NCBI RefSeq assembly: GCF_010015445.1
Contig: NC_053112.1
Span: 34,159,498 to 34,223,497 of the forward strand
Direction: 5' to 3'
Length of the DNA stretch: 64,000 nt
DNA from: Perca fluviatilis
Lineage: Eukaryota > Chordata > Actinopteri > Perciformes > Percidae
Part shown: positions 1 to 13,290 of the stretch, in pieces
Layout of the letters: the number at the start of each line of letters is the position of its first letter
Position numbering within the stretch: the first letter of the stretch is position 1
Notes under the pieces: model-generated
Told to the model about the DNA's origin: nothing
Database searches by the model: none
What the model saw: only the letters and a program-made list of their open reading frames with translations
Translations under genes and position numbers: made by a program

Positions 1-1314
1 TGCCGTGCTCTTCCTATGTATGGAGCCAAGTGGGAGTAAATAGAGAGAGAAAAGGAGGGGGGCCTTTGATGAACATGAGCATGATAAACAAACACCCTGA
101 GTACTTGCAAAAAGTGAAGTCGCAATTGGATCCTATTGCACACAGAATTCAAATGGATATCCCAGGACAGATTAGAGTCAATATGTACCCCCAATTATTT
201 GTAAAAATTATCCTGAATTAGTAGTGAAGAGTGATCTCATAGTTGACCTGGATCAAAAATTATTACCTCAGTTTTCTTTGCATTAACAAGGAGATGATGG
301 TCATCACACTGTTGTTGCATGTTTTGACCTCTGAACTGTATACTGAGATGTCGGCGTCTGTGTCCATTAATCCCAGGATGGCAGTGTCATCCGAAAACTT
401 GATGATAAAAGCGTGTTTACACATGCTGCTTATTTTTCTGTGTGTGTACTGTCGGCCCATGAAGCTTCTTCCCACACAGTTTCTTTATGCATAGGATTGT
501 GTGACTGTATACACACTGTATAACTCATGTTTAAGTGAACTTTTCATCATAAATATAATGGAAATGGCTGCACAGGATGTGATGCGAGGTTGAGAGACAC
601 ATGAATATTGAAAATACTAGTGATGCAAAAATAAGATAGTGGGTTTTTAATATGGGGATTAGTGAGAACATGACATTCTGGCTGCCCTGTATGTGACTTT
701 GAAGCAGAGCTGTTACATGCAGTAAATAGGAAATTAGAGACTGTGTCCAAAGCTTATGCTCAGAGTGACACTCAAAAAAAATAAAAGGTAAGATAAGCCG
801 TTAACCACAGCAATAAAATATGGCTCTACTATTTAAAGCCCTCAACTTTTTGGTATGTAAGTCTGAAAACACAGTCAAAAGATGACATTCAAAAAATGCA
901 GAAAGAATTCCAACTATGGTATAAAGAGATTACATTGAGCTCTTTCAGGTCAATTGGGGTCAGATGATGGAAATAACTGCTGCACAAACCAATCATATCT
1001 AATAAAGCTTAACAGATGCTAAAGCTCTGCTACGACCTCAATTTTCCATGGGAACGGCAACATTATATCAAAATATACAAAGGCTTGTTGGCTTTAGGAC
1101 AGTTATGTAACTCATTACATTATATATTCATCACCTAAAACTATCATACATTTATGCATATACATTTTTTCATGTTATTCTGACAAACAGTAGAGAGGTG
1201 TATCATGGGTTTTAATTGCCAATTAAAATGTACTGCAACTATACTGCACCAACCCCCTAACCTACTGCATGCTAACCAGTAAAGCTGTTAACATAGGCAG
1301 TGTCATTTATAGGC
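1..1314. other. AT-rich non-coding DNA, no gene seen
   Basis: No open reading frame here resembles a known protein and no terminal-repeat structure was recognised. The short ORFs are of the length expected by chance in AT-rich DNA. The stretch is probably upstream or intron DNA of the melatonin receptor gene that ends near 22600, but that is inference from position only. Confidence 0.4.
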
Positions 1315-1766
1315 TAGTCTCGCTTTGCCAGACCTTCCTCCACAGCACTGCGGAGGAGGGTCTGGCTAGTCCACACAGCAGAAAAAGATGCACTGGTTTA
1401 TTGGCATTTCTTTAAACCAATCACAATCGTCTTGGGTGGAGCTATGCTCCATACGGAGCAACGGCGCCTCTGCAACATAGCCTCGGGAAGGAACTTGTTT
1501 TGGTGGAACATGTGTACGTTCAAAGGTTGTTTTAGTCGTGCAACAGAAAACTCAGATTGGACAGATAGTCTAGCTAGCTGTCTGGATTTACCCTGCAGAG
1601 ATCTGAGGAGCAGTTAACCATAGTCCTCAGAAATCGATCAGACTTTAAAATGCCAACACAAAGAAAGTCCAAGGTAGCGGATATTCGGCCTAAATGAGGT
1701 ACATCCGGCGGAATTTCTGACGGCACTGGAGCAATCCCGGAAGTGGAACGTCGTGTATATACACTA
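1315..1766 (+). mobile_element. MITE-like interspersed repeat, longest copy of a three-copy family
   Basis: Begins TAGTCTCGCTTTGCCAGACC, followed at once by a short hairpin (CCTCCACAGCACTGCGGAGG), then a segment around AAACCAATCACAATCG. It ends near CCGGAAGTGGAACGTCGTG plus a TATACACTA end that is a rough inverse of the start. Two shorter relatives lie at 6073-6297 and 19994-20228 and share the first ~230 bases. No transposase is encoded, so it is a non-autonomous DNA element. Superfamily is not certain. Short ORFs on both strands inside it are spurious. Confidence 0.65.
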
Positions 1767-1769
1767 TAG

Positions 1770-2413
1770 AGGGGATAGGGCCGCATGTTTCTGTCCGAGC
1801 CCAGCCCGCGTCCAACAGAGCAGTAACCGAACCCGACCCAAGCCCGACAGGCATTAAGAGATTTATGTCCGATCTTAACACAGTTAAAATCTCATTTTTT
1901 TCTCATACTAATGATGCATGTATGTTTGTTTGTGTGGAAAGCCTGCTTTTTTAAGCAACTGTAGGAAGGCATTCGGAAATGTCAACAGATGAGCGCATTA
2001 GCGCACACGGGGCAACAAGCGCACGTTAATAAGCTGATTAATTTAAAATGTCCAATGTGTTAACCTTTCCTGATTGCTTTGTTTCCGACCATGGTCAGAA
2101 AACCAGGGGAGACTGGTTACCTCCAGGGCCGACATTATAAAATGAATAACGTTGGGGTTCAAATCCCGTTTCTGGTGAGCAAATGAATGAACTTGGCTTT
2201 CAGTCTGGGGTTTATTTCGGACACCGCACACACTGTGTACAAAACTTAAAACTTATTCCACCAACTCTGCTTCGGTCGCATCTACACATCTGCTTCCTCT
2301 TTCTCTATCTCTGTCGAGCCCGACCCGAACCCGAACATCATTTCTAAATATCTGTCTGAACCCGACCCAAGCCCGTCGGTCCCGTCGGGCTTGGGTCGGG
2401 TATCCATCCTCAG
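1770..2413. repeat. Repeat with CCCGACCCAAGCCCG motifs, possible hAT-type fragment
   Basis: The motif CCCGACCCAAGCCCG occurs near 1835 and again near 2363, where it is followed by its own inverse complement (CGGGCTTGGGTCGGG), making a GC-rich hairpin at about 2360-2402. The right edge, ATACCCGACCCAAGCCCGAC when read on the minus strand, resembles the tip of a hAT-like element. No coding capacity is seen. The left edge is unclear and adjoins the MITE ending at 1766. Confidence 0.4.
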
Positions 2414-4020
2414 ACATAGACTATTTACTACTACTTACTTACTTATAGGTCAACAGAAACTTGTCAGCGTACTCTTCCCTTTTATGATAAATTAAATTAA
2501 TATTTACATGCTAAGAAATTGATTGACAGACTGTGACTGACAGCAAAGCTTGCTGTGGCAAACGATCTACTTAAATATAGTCTACTACTAAATGCGGAGA
2601 CTGTATTACGAACTTTGCTCCCCCTAATTGAATAGTGGGGATGCATTGCTCAACTTTCTCAAATGCCTGGCAATTCTGCCAAATGCCAGAGGGGCCGGAC
2701 CATTTTTTTTAAATGTGGGCCGTTCAGATTTATTTATTTTTAATATACAAATAAATTGTCTTTACAGGCTGACAGCGCATAGGACGGGTTTTCGCTTGCA
2801 CGATTTCGGTCATATTAATAATAATAATAGGGCTACATATTAAGCATTTGGCCAGTCGGAAACGGCTAGCCTGGTACCGAGATGGGCCGACCGAACCATC
2901 CAGAGGTTACTCAAATTGGGACGTTCAGTCAACATCAAGCACATCGCCTTCAAACGGGATCTCCGTTTGCAGGATTCAGGCTGTACCGGACCCTCCCGGT
3001 GATCATGCTGCTACATCCATGTACCGGCTGCGCAGCGAGAAGCCGCTGCTGACGGGCGCAGAGCTTCGCCGGAGCTCCGACTGCTGTCTGCATCAGTAGC
3101 CTATTAAATTGAGACGGTAATAAACATTTTGTTGTACCTTTGGTTTTAACGGCTGATGCGAAGTGTAGGCCTATAGGAGTAGCCTACACATGAAAACCCT
3201 GAACAAGCAGCGTCGTTCTGCTCCGTCTTTCTGCTGTGCCCCATTCACATAGTGTTTAGTTTTACACTATGTAGGTTTAACTCTGCAATTAATCTGCGGT
3301 TCACATGTATGCATAAACTGTGGTGGTCCTTTACACTGCAGGCTATATTCAACATCACTGATAATTTTTGATCAATAGAATGTAGAAAACATTACACTTC
3401 CCAACGTTTTGTATCCATAACATGTTTGTGTTATTGTACAATTTAGCAGTAAAAGCAGTAGCCTATGTAAGTCAATCCTGTATTTTTCAACTTGGGAGCA
3501 AAAAAATGTTACCATAAAGCCCTTTTCATGCTATTTTAAATAACTGGACCTTGGGGTCAAGTGTTGTCGTATCTGGCCCATGTCCCAGATGTGAAAGCCC
3601 CCTTACTGGACTACTGAATATAATAATATTCCATTATATTTTGTATTTTGAATTGTTACCTGCCACCAGAATTTTGTGATTTTCGTTGCCTTGTTACTTA
3701 TATTAAATGTTTAAAAATCTGTTACATAAGGTACTGCTTATATTATTTCACCACCTGTACACAAATGTAATTAGTGAATGCACGTGTCCGTGGGTGGGGC
3801 TCCATGGGCTTGGTAATGTGGGCTGGTGTGGCTACGGTGCCAGGGTTGAATTTTGTCCCAGTCCGCCCCTGGCTGTGGCAACAGATGGCTTTGAGGTACT
3901 GTACTGGTAAAACCCTGGATTCATGGTTTCTAATATCAAGCTGGAAGTGTTTCACCCAAAACAAAACCCTGAAATTGCACAGCAGCTGTTGTGAGAAAGT
4001 GGAGCAAACAGCACACAGAC
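2414..4020. other. Non-coding DNA with one CpG-rich patch and a possible hAT terminus
   Basis: A CpG-richer patch (about 2845-3110) holds an 83-codon ORF with no recognisable similarity; it is probably old transposon sequence. At about 3780-3871 the sequence ends in CAGTCCGCCCCTG, which on the minus strand reads CAGGGGCGGACTGGG, like the tips of one hAT group that recurs at 18728, 62133 and 62994. No matching left end with a target duplication was found. The rest is AT-rich and unremarkable. Confidence 0.35.
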
Positions 4021-4023
4021 ATG

Positions 4024-4029
<6 letters not shown>

Positions 4030-4100
<71 letters not shown>
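4030..4100. repeat. (CA)n microsatellite
   Basis: An almost uninterrupted CA dinucleotide run of about 70 bases, preceded by a short GC dinucleotide run (GCGCGCGC). It produces artefactual threonine-histidine and cysteine-valine ORFs on the two strands. Confidence 0.98.
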
Positions 4101-4104
<4 letters not shown>

Positions 4105-4551
4105 GGAATCAGCTGTCTAGTGTGATAAGCTCTTACAGTAACTTCCACCATGTATGAGATTGCCTCCACAACCACTGTAAAGTATAACTGAAAATAACTT
4201 TAAATCCAGGCATAAATATTTGTACTTGTACTTTAAATCACATTTTATGGTGATATATTGTAAATCATTACTCTAATATACAAAATATATGGTGATATAA
4301 ATTTAAGTCACACTTCCCAGCCCTATATGCAGCTGCCCTGCATTAGTGTTTTCCAATATGTGGCCAAGTTCACTGTCAGTTAGGAAAGTATTGAGGTTCA
4401 GACAGCTAAGTGAAGGTCAGGGAGGTTGATGGGCATTCATAAGCTGTACTAATGCTTGGTCTTTGATATAATTATATATAATATTTCCTTTATTTGTCAA
4501 GTATATTTACACATATGAGGAATGTATCTTCTGCATTTTACCCATCCTAAC

Positions 4552-4947
4552 TAGGGGTCTAATGATACACCGATCTGGATCAACATGTCGATGAAATCCT
4601 CATTGATTCAATATCATCGATACAAAGTGAAAATATCGATACATATCGTCATCTTTAAGATGCGCCTTTATTTTGAAATTCCCCACTTTATATTTCTTCT
4701 TTTTATTAATTATTTTAATTAAAATGTCTGGAAGAGCTCAGTAAAGAAATTGACTAATCATATTTTATTTGCTTTTTGTAAATATTTATAAATGTATAGG
4801 TTGTGTTAAATGGGCTTTTGTATCGTAAGGGTCACAGGCCTCTGAATTGAATTGTGGCAGACTTTGTGATATCAGTAAATATCGTATTGTTGTCCAAATA
4901 ATCGATATGAAATCGTATCGTAATAAAACGTGTGATTTACACCCCTA
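4552..4947. mobile_element. Non-autonomous hAT MITE (396 bp) with 8-bp target duplication
   Basis: The left tip is TAGGGGTCTAATGATACACC. The right tip read on the minus strand is TAGGGGTGTAAATCACACG. The element is flanked on both sides by the identical 8-mer ATCCTAAC (4544-4551 and 4948-4955), the target duplication length of hAT transposons. The interior is rich in ATCGATA-like words near both ends and encodes nothing. The matching flanks show that both boundaries are exact. Confidence 0.9.
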
Positions 4948-4955
4948 ATCCTAAC

Positions 4956-6072
4956 TAATTAGAGGCAGTGGGCAGCCATAGTCCGGCTCCCGGGAACCAA
5001 CTCCAGTTGTAATGCCAGTACCTTCCTCAATGGCAATGGCATGAGTTATCTATCATGCATGTCTTTATGGTGGGAGGAAACCCACGCAAATATGTGGACA
5101 ACCACTGAGCCACCCATATCAGTCATCATATATGATATCAGTGCATGTTCTCTTCCTGTCTCTTACCAGTAGTTCATTTAATTGTGATCTGTTTTTTCCC
5201 TAATTCAGGAAGCAATACAAGGCGAGGCCCCTGCTCTTTATAGTTTAATGTTCTTTTTTTCAAATAAATCAAATTATATTGCAGAATTCCTTTTATTCAG
5301 TTTTTATTGCTTTAATAGTGTAATAAATAACAGAACAATGGTCCTGTTGTTTAATACCTTTATTTACTTGTTTTGAAAACATGAAAAAGGTTTTTTTTAT
5401 TTCATTTTAACATGCAATGCAAAAATGCTTTAAAATAATTTCATAAAATAATTTTATAGCTAGTTCCTTTTCTTTATTTTATAAATTTGGGAGTAACTGA
5501 AAGTGTGTTTTTCATTTCTGTCAGCACTAGAGTAAAATACATGTACTGTACTTAAATGAAAATGAGTTAAAACCATTTAAAATCTACAGTGTGTATGTGT
5601 ATAATGTATGCATAATTAATGTTTTAATTTTAATAACATCCAGGATTTTATTGCAGTTTAGTTTGGCTTTTCAGGTTGGAATAACCTCAATAACCTTGAA
5701 TCATAGTCTGCTCATTTTATAATAAGTGGCAATAACTCCTTAAATACTTGCCTTCCATGGACCTAAATTACATAAATGGGATCAATCCAATCTTGTAATG
5801 GGATCAAGCTGCTTGGTAATTGCAAATGGGAATCCAAGCCACCCAATTTAAGTTGCTGCGAGTTTGTAAGCGATACATCAACCAATGTGTCCCTCAGCAA
5901 GACAAATCAAAAAAAAAAAATAATATGAAATATAAAAGCGTTGGCTAAATGTAATGTAATGCAATGTAAAGGTTTGGATACATTTATGTCTATAGTTGAT
6001 TTAAATTGCTGTACTGTAAAACACAGCCCAGTCATGCCAGCATTATACACAATCAGTGAATTCACTCAAGGG
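4956..6072. other. AT-rich non-coding DNA, nothing recognised
   Basis: No ORF with similarity to a known protein and no terminal repeats were seen. It contains oligo-A and oligo-T runs and short TAATG-like direct repeats near 5950. Confidence 0.35.
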
Positions 6073-6297
6073 TAGACTCGCATTGCCAGACCTATCTCCA
6101 CAGCCCAAGGTTTAAGTTCTTGCCACTCCACACATTCTGGCATAGGAGAAAAAAAGGCTCTGCGTTGTATGCATTTCTTTAAACCAATCACAATCACCTT
6201 GGGCAGCGCTAAGCTCTGAACACGGCAACGGTGGCTCTGCAAAATGAACTCTGGAAGGATCTTGATTTGGTGGAACATTTGCACCCCGCAAAAGAAA
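6073..6297 (+). mobile_element. Truncated copy of the 1315-type MITE
   Basis: Starts TAGACTCGCATTGCCAGACC, continues with CTCCACAG, and carries the family segment AAACCAATCACAATCACC, ending near TTGCACCCCGCAAAAGAAAA. It shares this shorter 3' boundary with the copy at 19994-20228, so the two belong to one subfamily distinct from the longer copy at 1315. Confidence 0.6.
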
Positions 6298-7964
6298 ATG
6301 TCATGTAAAATTACTGTATTTGCCAAAGGATTCTTGTGGCTTCGAAGAGACCATAGATGGAAAGGGCTGTCAGACAAGTCTGTCTAAAGGCAAGGTAAAA
6401 CTGTGAAAATATTCTTAATATAGTGTACACTCAAACCAATATAGTTTATTTAGGTGCGCCTTTTTTTTAGGTGGCTAAATTACGTTTTGCTGTTGCCCCT
6501 GTCCATAGCAGTACATTGCTTACTTTCCGTGGCAGTACTCCTGTCTGTTTCTCCACACCGGGGATGTGCTGACTGCCATCTACTATAGCTACTACACTGA
6601 CTATGGACCTCAACACACACCCACTTCACACATCCAAACACTACACAATAGTTATCACCTGTATGCTAGAGCTTGCTCTATTTACCTGTTTACGACTGAC
6701 TGAACATTTGTTCAGTTTTGTCACAGTTTTTGTTACAAGGTATTAAGCTGTTGTTCCATTTGTATAATGAAACAAGTGATACAAAAAGTATTCATAGCTT
6801 TTATTGACAAAATCACAATTGATTACATAGTTCCTTAGGGGATCTTCCTTTAAACCGCATTGTTAATGTGTTCTTGACTTAAAATGTCAAAGTGTCAGGT
6901 GATATGGCCACACCAGATCAGATGTACTGTACCGCAATAGTTTCAGGCTTCACTTTATCATTTCAGCCATCAAACATGGCTCTGTGTAATATTCGAAGGC
7001 TCTGTGTTGTTATCTACTAACCTGCTGGAGTTTCAGCACAACTACGAGCATAATCAGGAGTTTCAACACCCTCCATGTGACCTTTTGCAGACAGTACCTC
7101 TGTTCATGCATACAGTAGCCCTCTGTCTGCAGAGCTGGATATGTGTATAGTCCTGCATAATTGACATGACTTTGTTGTCTTTCTCATCAATTTTCACTTT
7201 GTCGTTGGGAAATGAAGCACTATCTGGAAATGAAGACCAGACGAGGTTTGAGTTTTTCTGTTGAGATGAAGATTAAATCTGTTGAAGCTTGAAGCTTAAA
7301 TTACTGTGGCGAGCAGGCAAACAATCAAAACTGCAAATCTGAGGTGTGTTGCTGTATGAACTGTAGATCAAATTTTCACGGTGATTGGTGTGTTTTTTTT
7401 TTTTAAAGGAGACCGGTTTTTGGTTGTGTGCAGAGATACAGAAAGAGAAAAAAAGCAGTGGTCACCATTACACTGTACTCAGACCTATCCTGTGTGTCCT
7501 GGTTGAACTTTAAATCTGTCTCCCTCTATCTGGGTCAACCCATCAGCCCCCCACCACGCTCTGCACTGGTCTGCCTTTCAGACAGCCACTCTACTATTCA
7601 GACTGGAATCACTTGTGGAAAACTGAGGCAGGATGGAAGGGGGTTAAAAAGTACCTTTTCATGGTGGGGTCAGAACAGCCTCAAAAATCTGTTTTCAGCA
7701 GATAATTTGTCTGTATACTGTTCAGCCGTGCTCTGCTTCCAGTTTGTTCTTTGTATGTTTGAAGGGATGTAAGCATGTAAGATTGAACTGCTAGCCTTTA
7801 TTTTTGTGGTTGTAACGGTGTGTGCATGTTTCTGTGTTTGTATGTGTAAAGGCTTGTTTTGCAACAATGATGCTTTGTCAATTTTTTTAACTACGATTTG
7901 GTTTTAAGAAATGGTGCTTTTTTGGAATTTTTGAAGAAAACGTGCTTTCAAAGCTAAGCTAAGC
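6298..7964. other. Non-coding DNA, nothing recognised
   Basis: Several ORFs of 65-114 codons exist but none shows recognisable domains or a coding-like composition. The 114-codon ORF at 7428-7772 has no similarity I can name. No terminal repeats or RNA gene were seen. Confidence 0.3.
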
Positions 7965-8419
7965 AAGGGATGTACCGACTATCGGCGCTGGACGATTATC
8001 GGGCCGTTTTTTGGTAGTTTGCAGATTATCTGTATTGGCGTTTTATTTGCCTAATAACCGATAGTTAATTAATTTAAAAAGTGCGCTACTTTGGCTCCGC
8101 TACAGCTCTGTGTCTGTCCCTTTGCTTTGGTTTCACCCACCACTGAGTCTGACTTAATGTCCCACAACACTATTTGACTATCTTTTATTGTGTATTTTGT
8201 TGAAAGTTTCTAATTCATTAAATAATTGCTCAAAGCATTTAAACAAAGTTTTGTGTTGGAGTTTGTAACATTCCAAAATCTTAATTTTGACTTCATTCCA
8301 AGATCTTCATTTTGTCTGTAAATGCATATCGGTTCCAAATATCGGTTATCGGTTTCATTAACTACTAATAATCGGTATCGGTATTGGCCTTAAAAAAAAA
8401 GAGTATCGGTCAATCCCTA
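7965..8419. mobile_element. Non-autonomous hAT MITE (455 bp) with 8-bp target duplication
   Basis: The left tip is AAGGGATGTACCGACTATCG and the right tip on the minus strand is TAGGGATTGACCGATACTC. The copies of AGCTAAGC at 7957-7964 and 8420-8427 are identical. The first base of the left tip appears mutated from T to A. Near both ends the words CGATTATCGG and ATCGGTATCGG recur, giving subterminal repeats. There is no coding capacity. The flanking DNA is itself AAGCTAAGCT-like, so the duplication could be shifted by a base, but a hAT origin is well supported. Confidence 0.85.
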
Positions 8420-8427
8420 AGCTAAGC

Positions 8428-11400
8428 TTCACAAAACACAGTACAAAGATTGTAAAATGTGGTATTTGTGCAAAGAAATGTCATCAAAATGGACAAAGTC
8501 GGTCTTAAATCACAAAGGTAATCAGTAGTGAGGCTGTTGCGTTTTCAAAATGTTTGAACAAATTAGACCTAAGACAAATTCAAATTAATTTAAACACAAA
8601 TAGAGATGTTAATTTAGAAATGTTCTCCCAGTTTACCCATCTGGCAGCGACTAATGGATTAATTGACTAACCGTTTCAGCACAAATAAGAGACAGAATCA
8701 ATAAACTGTAAAGAAAACCCAACTTATTAATTGTGCAACCAAAGATTCCAGGTACTTAGTCACACTGTACACCAACATCAGAAACAAATTACCTTCCACA
8801 GGAGGACTGGAAAATCTAAAATCCTCCTGAAGTAATGGTCTGTTTGTACCTTTTAAAGTGGTATCAGAAATCATGTAGATTATGTACACTAAACCTGTCA
8901 AAAAGTGAGTAATAACTCTAATTTTAGTGCACAAGAGAGAGAAATTGCACCAAAATGCCATATATTTGAAATGTTTAGATTACACATAAACAGATGTACA
9001 AAAGCAGTAGAATTACAGAGTTAAGAAAAGTAATACATGATACAATGACAACCAGAAATTAATCTGCAGCAGCAGTCTGGTGTACATGGGGGAAAACGTG
9101 ACTAAGAAGACCCACGTCATTCACATGTCCTCGGTATGAAAGAAGTTAAATTCACTCTTGAGACTAGCGTCAGCAAAATAACCTGCACCTGCCACATTAA
9201 TGATAGTTTGATGTGACTGGAACTCTGCAGAAATACCTTTATTCAAACAGCGGTTTCTGCTGCATTGTCCTACTTTATGTCCTCCTGTTTGTAATCTTAG
9301 ACAGTGAAAAGAAGACAGAATATGCTGCATTGTCTATGAATAGTTTTTCTCTACTTTATAACGCATGCTGTAGCTGAACCACAGAGTGTGGCTCACTTGG
9401 GAGCAGCTGGAGTACTGTAAACCTTAGCAGCACCAGCAGCTACAAGAGCTGTGGCCACATGGTTCACCCAACCCACAGCTCCTCAGGGGATCTAAAGTAC
9501 AGTACCCCCATCATCAAGATCAGTGTGACGGAAAGATAAATGTTTGTACATATATGACAATACTGGTGATTAACACAGATATCAGAGTTGCAAATATAGT
9601 TAATTTCCATGCCTGGTCTGACAAACATTTGTAGATTTTGAATATCCTGTTTTGTCACTAGTTAATGACACAACTGTGTAATCAGATTGACAACATGACA
9701 TTGGACAACTTGTCTAGGGGGCTTTATCTGGAAGAAGTGACTGGACCTGTCAGGCTGTGTCAGGCCACCAGCTGTGGGGGCCTGGCTGACATCCAGTTTG
9801 ACACCACCCTTGGTGTTTTGTCATCTCTGCTCCCTTACCAGAGAAATTAAGTGTGGCGGACAGGTATTTTCACAACACATGATCCTCAACATAGCAGTGG
9901 TGGCTGTAAGAAAACGGCCCGGCAATTTAGGATTGAGACTGCTTCGTTAGGTTTTTTTAAGGTAAGCTGACAAGGTTGGCCAGTTTGGCGGTAAACCTCA
10001 CTGGATCTTAGATGTTGTTAAAATCTCACTCGCTTTCTAGTGCTAACACCCACAGGACATCATAACACTGCCAATTAGAAGAGAAGCTCATTATTCTTTC
10101 CTTAAATAAAGCAAAGACAAAATACTAACTTGAGATCTGAAATGTGTAGATGTTAGCAAAACTCCTTTCTTATTGGTGACAGAAAATGCACCAATGTTTC
10201 AAAATGTGTGCTGGACAAAGGACACTTGTGCACCAACCTAGGAGTATCTCGAAGGAATCTCCAACCCAATGGGAAAACCTTCTCCCTCTGATGACATAAT
10301 GACACAAGAGCACATTATGGATGTCAGGAGTCAGGACATAACCTTCAATTTAAACATGGGTCATTCTTTGAAAAACAAACCGTTCTGATTAAAACGTGAT
10401 TCTGACATTTAAATTATCTCCAGGCTACTTGTGTCCACCTGCTTTATGAAAACAGCCGTGATGCTTGATGCGAGCTAGAACCACATTTGCAGTGCTAATG
10501 CTGCTTTTCATTTCCATGTCAAAAATGCTTCCTTTTTCACTATTCTCTCAGCAGCTGAAAATACTTTGTTCATACAATAATGGAGAAGTCTTTTGAAGTA
10601 TTTTGTCTTCCAGCATACTGTACACGTTTTGTTATTAATGTATTGTACGCTCTGTGTTTTTGTACTTAATCCTAGACACTTGGAATAGCTTCTGTAAGAG
10701 AAGGTGGAGATTAAACCTGGCGAGAGTCAATTATCCATGCCTCTCCCTCTCTCTCTGTTTTTATTCTGCATGTCTCTACCTCTTTCTCTTTGGATTATTA
10801 TTAATGCAGTTCAAGTAAAATTCCAACATCACAGTTGTTGTTTTGTGTGCATTTTGTCACATTTGTGTACACACCCCGAAGGTGCCATGATAATCCGATC
10901 TGTAGCTGGGATATATTTTGAGTGAATTCCATAATACCTCAATAAATTCCCCCAACACTAAGTCACAGTCACACAAAAACACATTATATCCATATATATT
11001 TATTCAAGGCTTTCGAATTTGTTCGCACAGTTGCTGATGGCTGAATCAGTCAGTAGCTAAGTAATGATGAAAGAAAATTTCCAAGAATGATTTCTTAGAA
11101 GGAAAGAAAAGGTGCAGAAAGGTAAAAAAAAAAAAAATCATTAAGGGCTCTGAGTTTAACATGTTTATCCAAGTGCATCTGCTATTTATGTTCAAAAAGG
11201 TGCAGCGGTATGCACAAATGGATGGGTGTGGAGATTTATTTTTACGCTCTCAGTCAGTCACATTCCTTGTGTCATACCATTTAAACTGCTGTGTCGATGA
11301 CAGTGGTGCATGATGAAAGAGGTCTCACCAAATGGAGATAAACATCCAAGTAGGAAACAACTTGTTTTGTTCTTTGAGGTTCAGAGTGGCGAGATGAATT

Positions 11401-11846
11401 AACCAGGAGAATAACAGGTTATACATTTTGATGTGCACTGAAACGTTGAACGTTTTTGTAGTTATTTTGCAGCAGTCTGGGGCTTTAATAAGGAAAACAA
11501 TAAATTACCATGTGCAATAACACTGAACTTTGCCGTGACATCTTTCAGCATAAAAGACCCATTTTAAGCAACATAAATGCCTCGCCTTGTGCTGCCTCGT
11601 CTGCTTGGAACTGCCCTCTCTTCCTGCCACTTCTTCCATCATTTGCAAAGCACTGGGTGTGACTATACCAAAGCACCCAGGGCTCAACGCCAAAGTGGTC
11701 AGCTTTCAGCTTTTCGTTGCCGAAATTGACAATACGGTTGCCATGTTTTAAACTTCCTATATTTGGAGCAATTCATTTCTTATGTTACTACACATTATTA
11801 AACACATTTTAATAATGTTGCAATTTAATTTCCCATCCCTCTCAAA
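8428..11846. other. Non-coding DNA, nothing recognised
   Basis: No ORF exceeds about 90 codons and none resembles a known protein. No terminal inverted repeats, tandem arrays or RNA genes were recognised. The stretch is probably intronic to the melatonin receptor gene (inference), and could hold regulatory elements that cannot be seen without comparison to other fish. Confidence 0.3.
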
Positions 11847-12480
11847 TAGGGGTGCAATGGATCACAAAACTCACAGATCGGATTACGATTTTGAGTCACG
11901 GATCAGATACATTTTCAGATCAGCACAAAAAACAATAATTACTTATTTCACCAGTAAATTGCTGTTAAAAGACAAAAACAGATGAGAAAAGGGTATTTTA
12001 CAATAACTTTGAATGCACCACGAGGTTTACCAGTTTACCAATAAACGCAACATTTAGTCCCGTCTGTGTTGTCTTTCTGACAACAGCAGTGACCAGTGCT
12101 AGTTTGTGTTTTTTAGCTCATAGCTTTAGCGGCAGACGGTTGTACGTCCCGCTGTTGGAATCCTCTACAGTGAAATACAGTCACAATTTTACACCGTTTA
12201 GCTGTCAGCTGTTAGCTGTAACCGTGTTTCTACTGTAGCTAACGGTAGGCTAACGTTACCTGCTGCCAAGTGTAACATGTTATTATTGTTTACTAGCATG
12301 ACATGCAGCAATGCTTCTGTTGCCTTTAACGTCTTTCGGAGCATCAGAGAGCAGCACAGACATTTAGGTGGCACCGTAATGCGGCACCGAAATCCGCGTG
12401 GCTATTCTGTCTGGTAGATACCGGGCACCGGTGCCATATTATCACCAGATTTTAAGATGCACCGTTAACGTGAACAGAAA
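11847..12480 (+). mobile_element. Left-end fragment of a hAT-type element
   Basis: Begins TAGGGGTGCAATGGATCACA, the form of a hAT tip, and continues with CACAGATCGGATTACG. The interior (TAGCTGTCAGCTGTTAGCTG and TAACGGTAGGCTAACGTTAC) has the look of non-coding fish transposon DNA. No matching right tip or target duplication was found before 13000, so the 3' part is lost or too diverged to see. The end coordinate is approximate. Confidence 0.45.
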
Positions 12481-13290
12481 TAAACACAAATATTGAACAG
12501 GTGGTTGCCAAAGGGGGCAACCAGAGGCCACAAACAGTTGCCAATTGACTCAATCTTATTGCCAAGGGCAACCGGGGAACCGTTACTGTTGATCCCTGGC
12601 ACCATAGTACATTTCAAGGTCAGGAAAATACCCACATCTTTGTCTTATAGCACCATTCTTTGCACTGCCATGTAAGTAGAGCCATTTGGAATTGAAATTC
12701 ATAAAATGAGATGTTCATTCGACTCTACATGTAGTGTCATAATAAATTGTATGTATTCCTGACACATTGAAATGTATTCATATTCCTGGGGTGGTTTTTC
12801 TCACATGGAGCCTCAGTCTTACAGCATGCTACACTGCTCAAAATCTTAAATTAAACTGAACACCAACATTCTCCTTACAGATAAAATATTATCAGAACTT
12901 GTTCCTTCCACTTTAAGAAGAAGCGTCACATTCATACTAAATGGGATTAAAGTATAAGTTTAGTTTAAGTGACTTTCTGAAGTTTGACTTCGATTTCTTT
13001 AGGAAATACACATATTTGCACAACTTTGGAAGGAAAAAGGACCCTAAACATACATAGACGGTTTGTTAAGCTTTAAGTTTTATTTGATTTTGTCTGGACT
13101 TGAAAACAGGATCTGAATTGGATTGTTTTTTGTAGAAAAGTGGAATGTGTAGATCTGAGGTAGGATGGTTACAAAACATGTGTTGAGAGATTTTAGAAAA
13201 AATAGACTGTAGTTCAACAATAAATGAGCATTTCTGAGAAAAAGACATCTAATAACATCTAATGAAGCTCAGCGTAAATTCTTAAAGGAA
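12481..13290. other. Non-coding DNA, nothing recognised
   Basis: Short ORFs only, without recognisable domains; no repeats were identified. Confidence 0.3.

Noticed and set aside
2150..2175. A tRNA-like B box (GGTTCAAATCC)
   Set aside because: No A box or cloverleaf pairing is present upstream at the right distance; likely chance or an old SINE trace.
3743..4175. ORFs of 79-127 codons around 4030-4100 on both strands
   Set aside because: They are translations of the CA microsatellite (Thr-His or Cys-Val runs). The same applies to ORFs at 27143-27443, 29436-29786 and 50716-51082.
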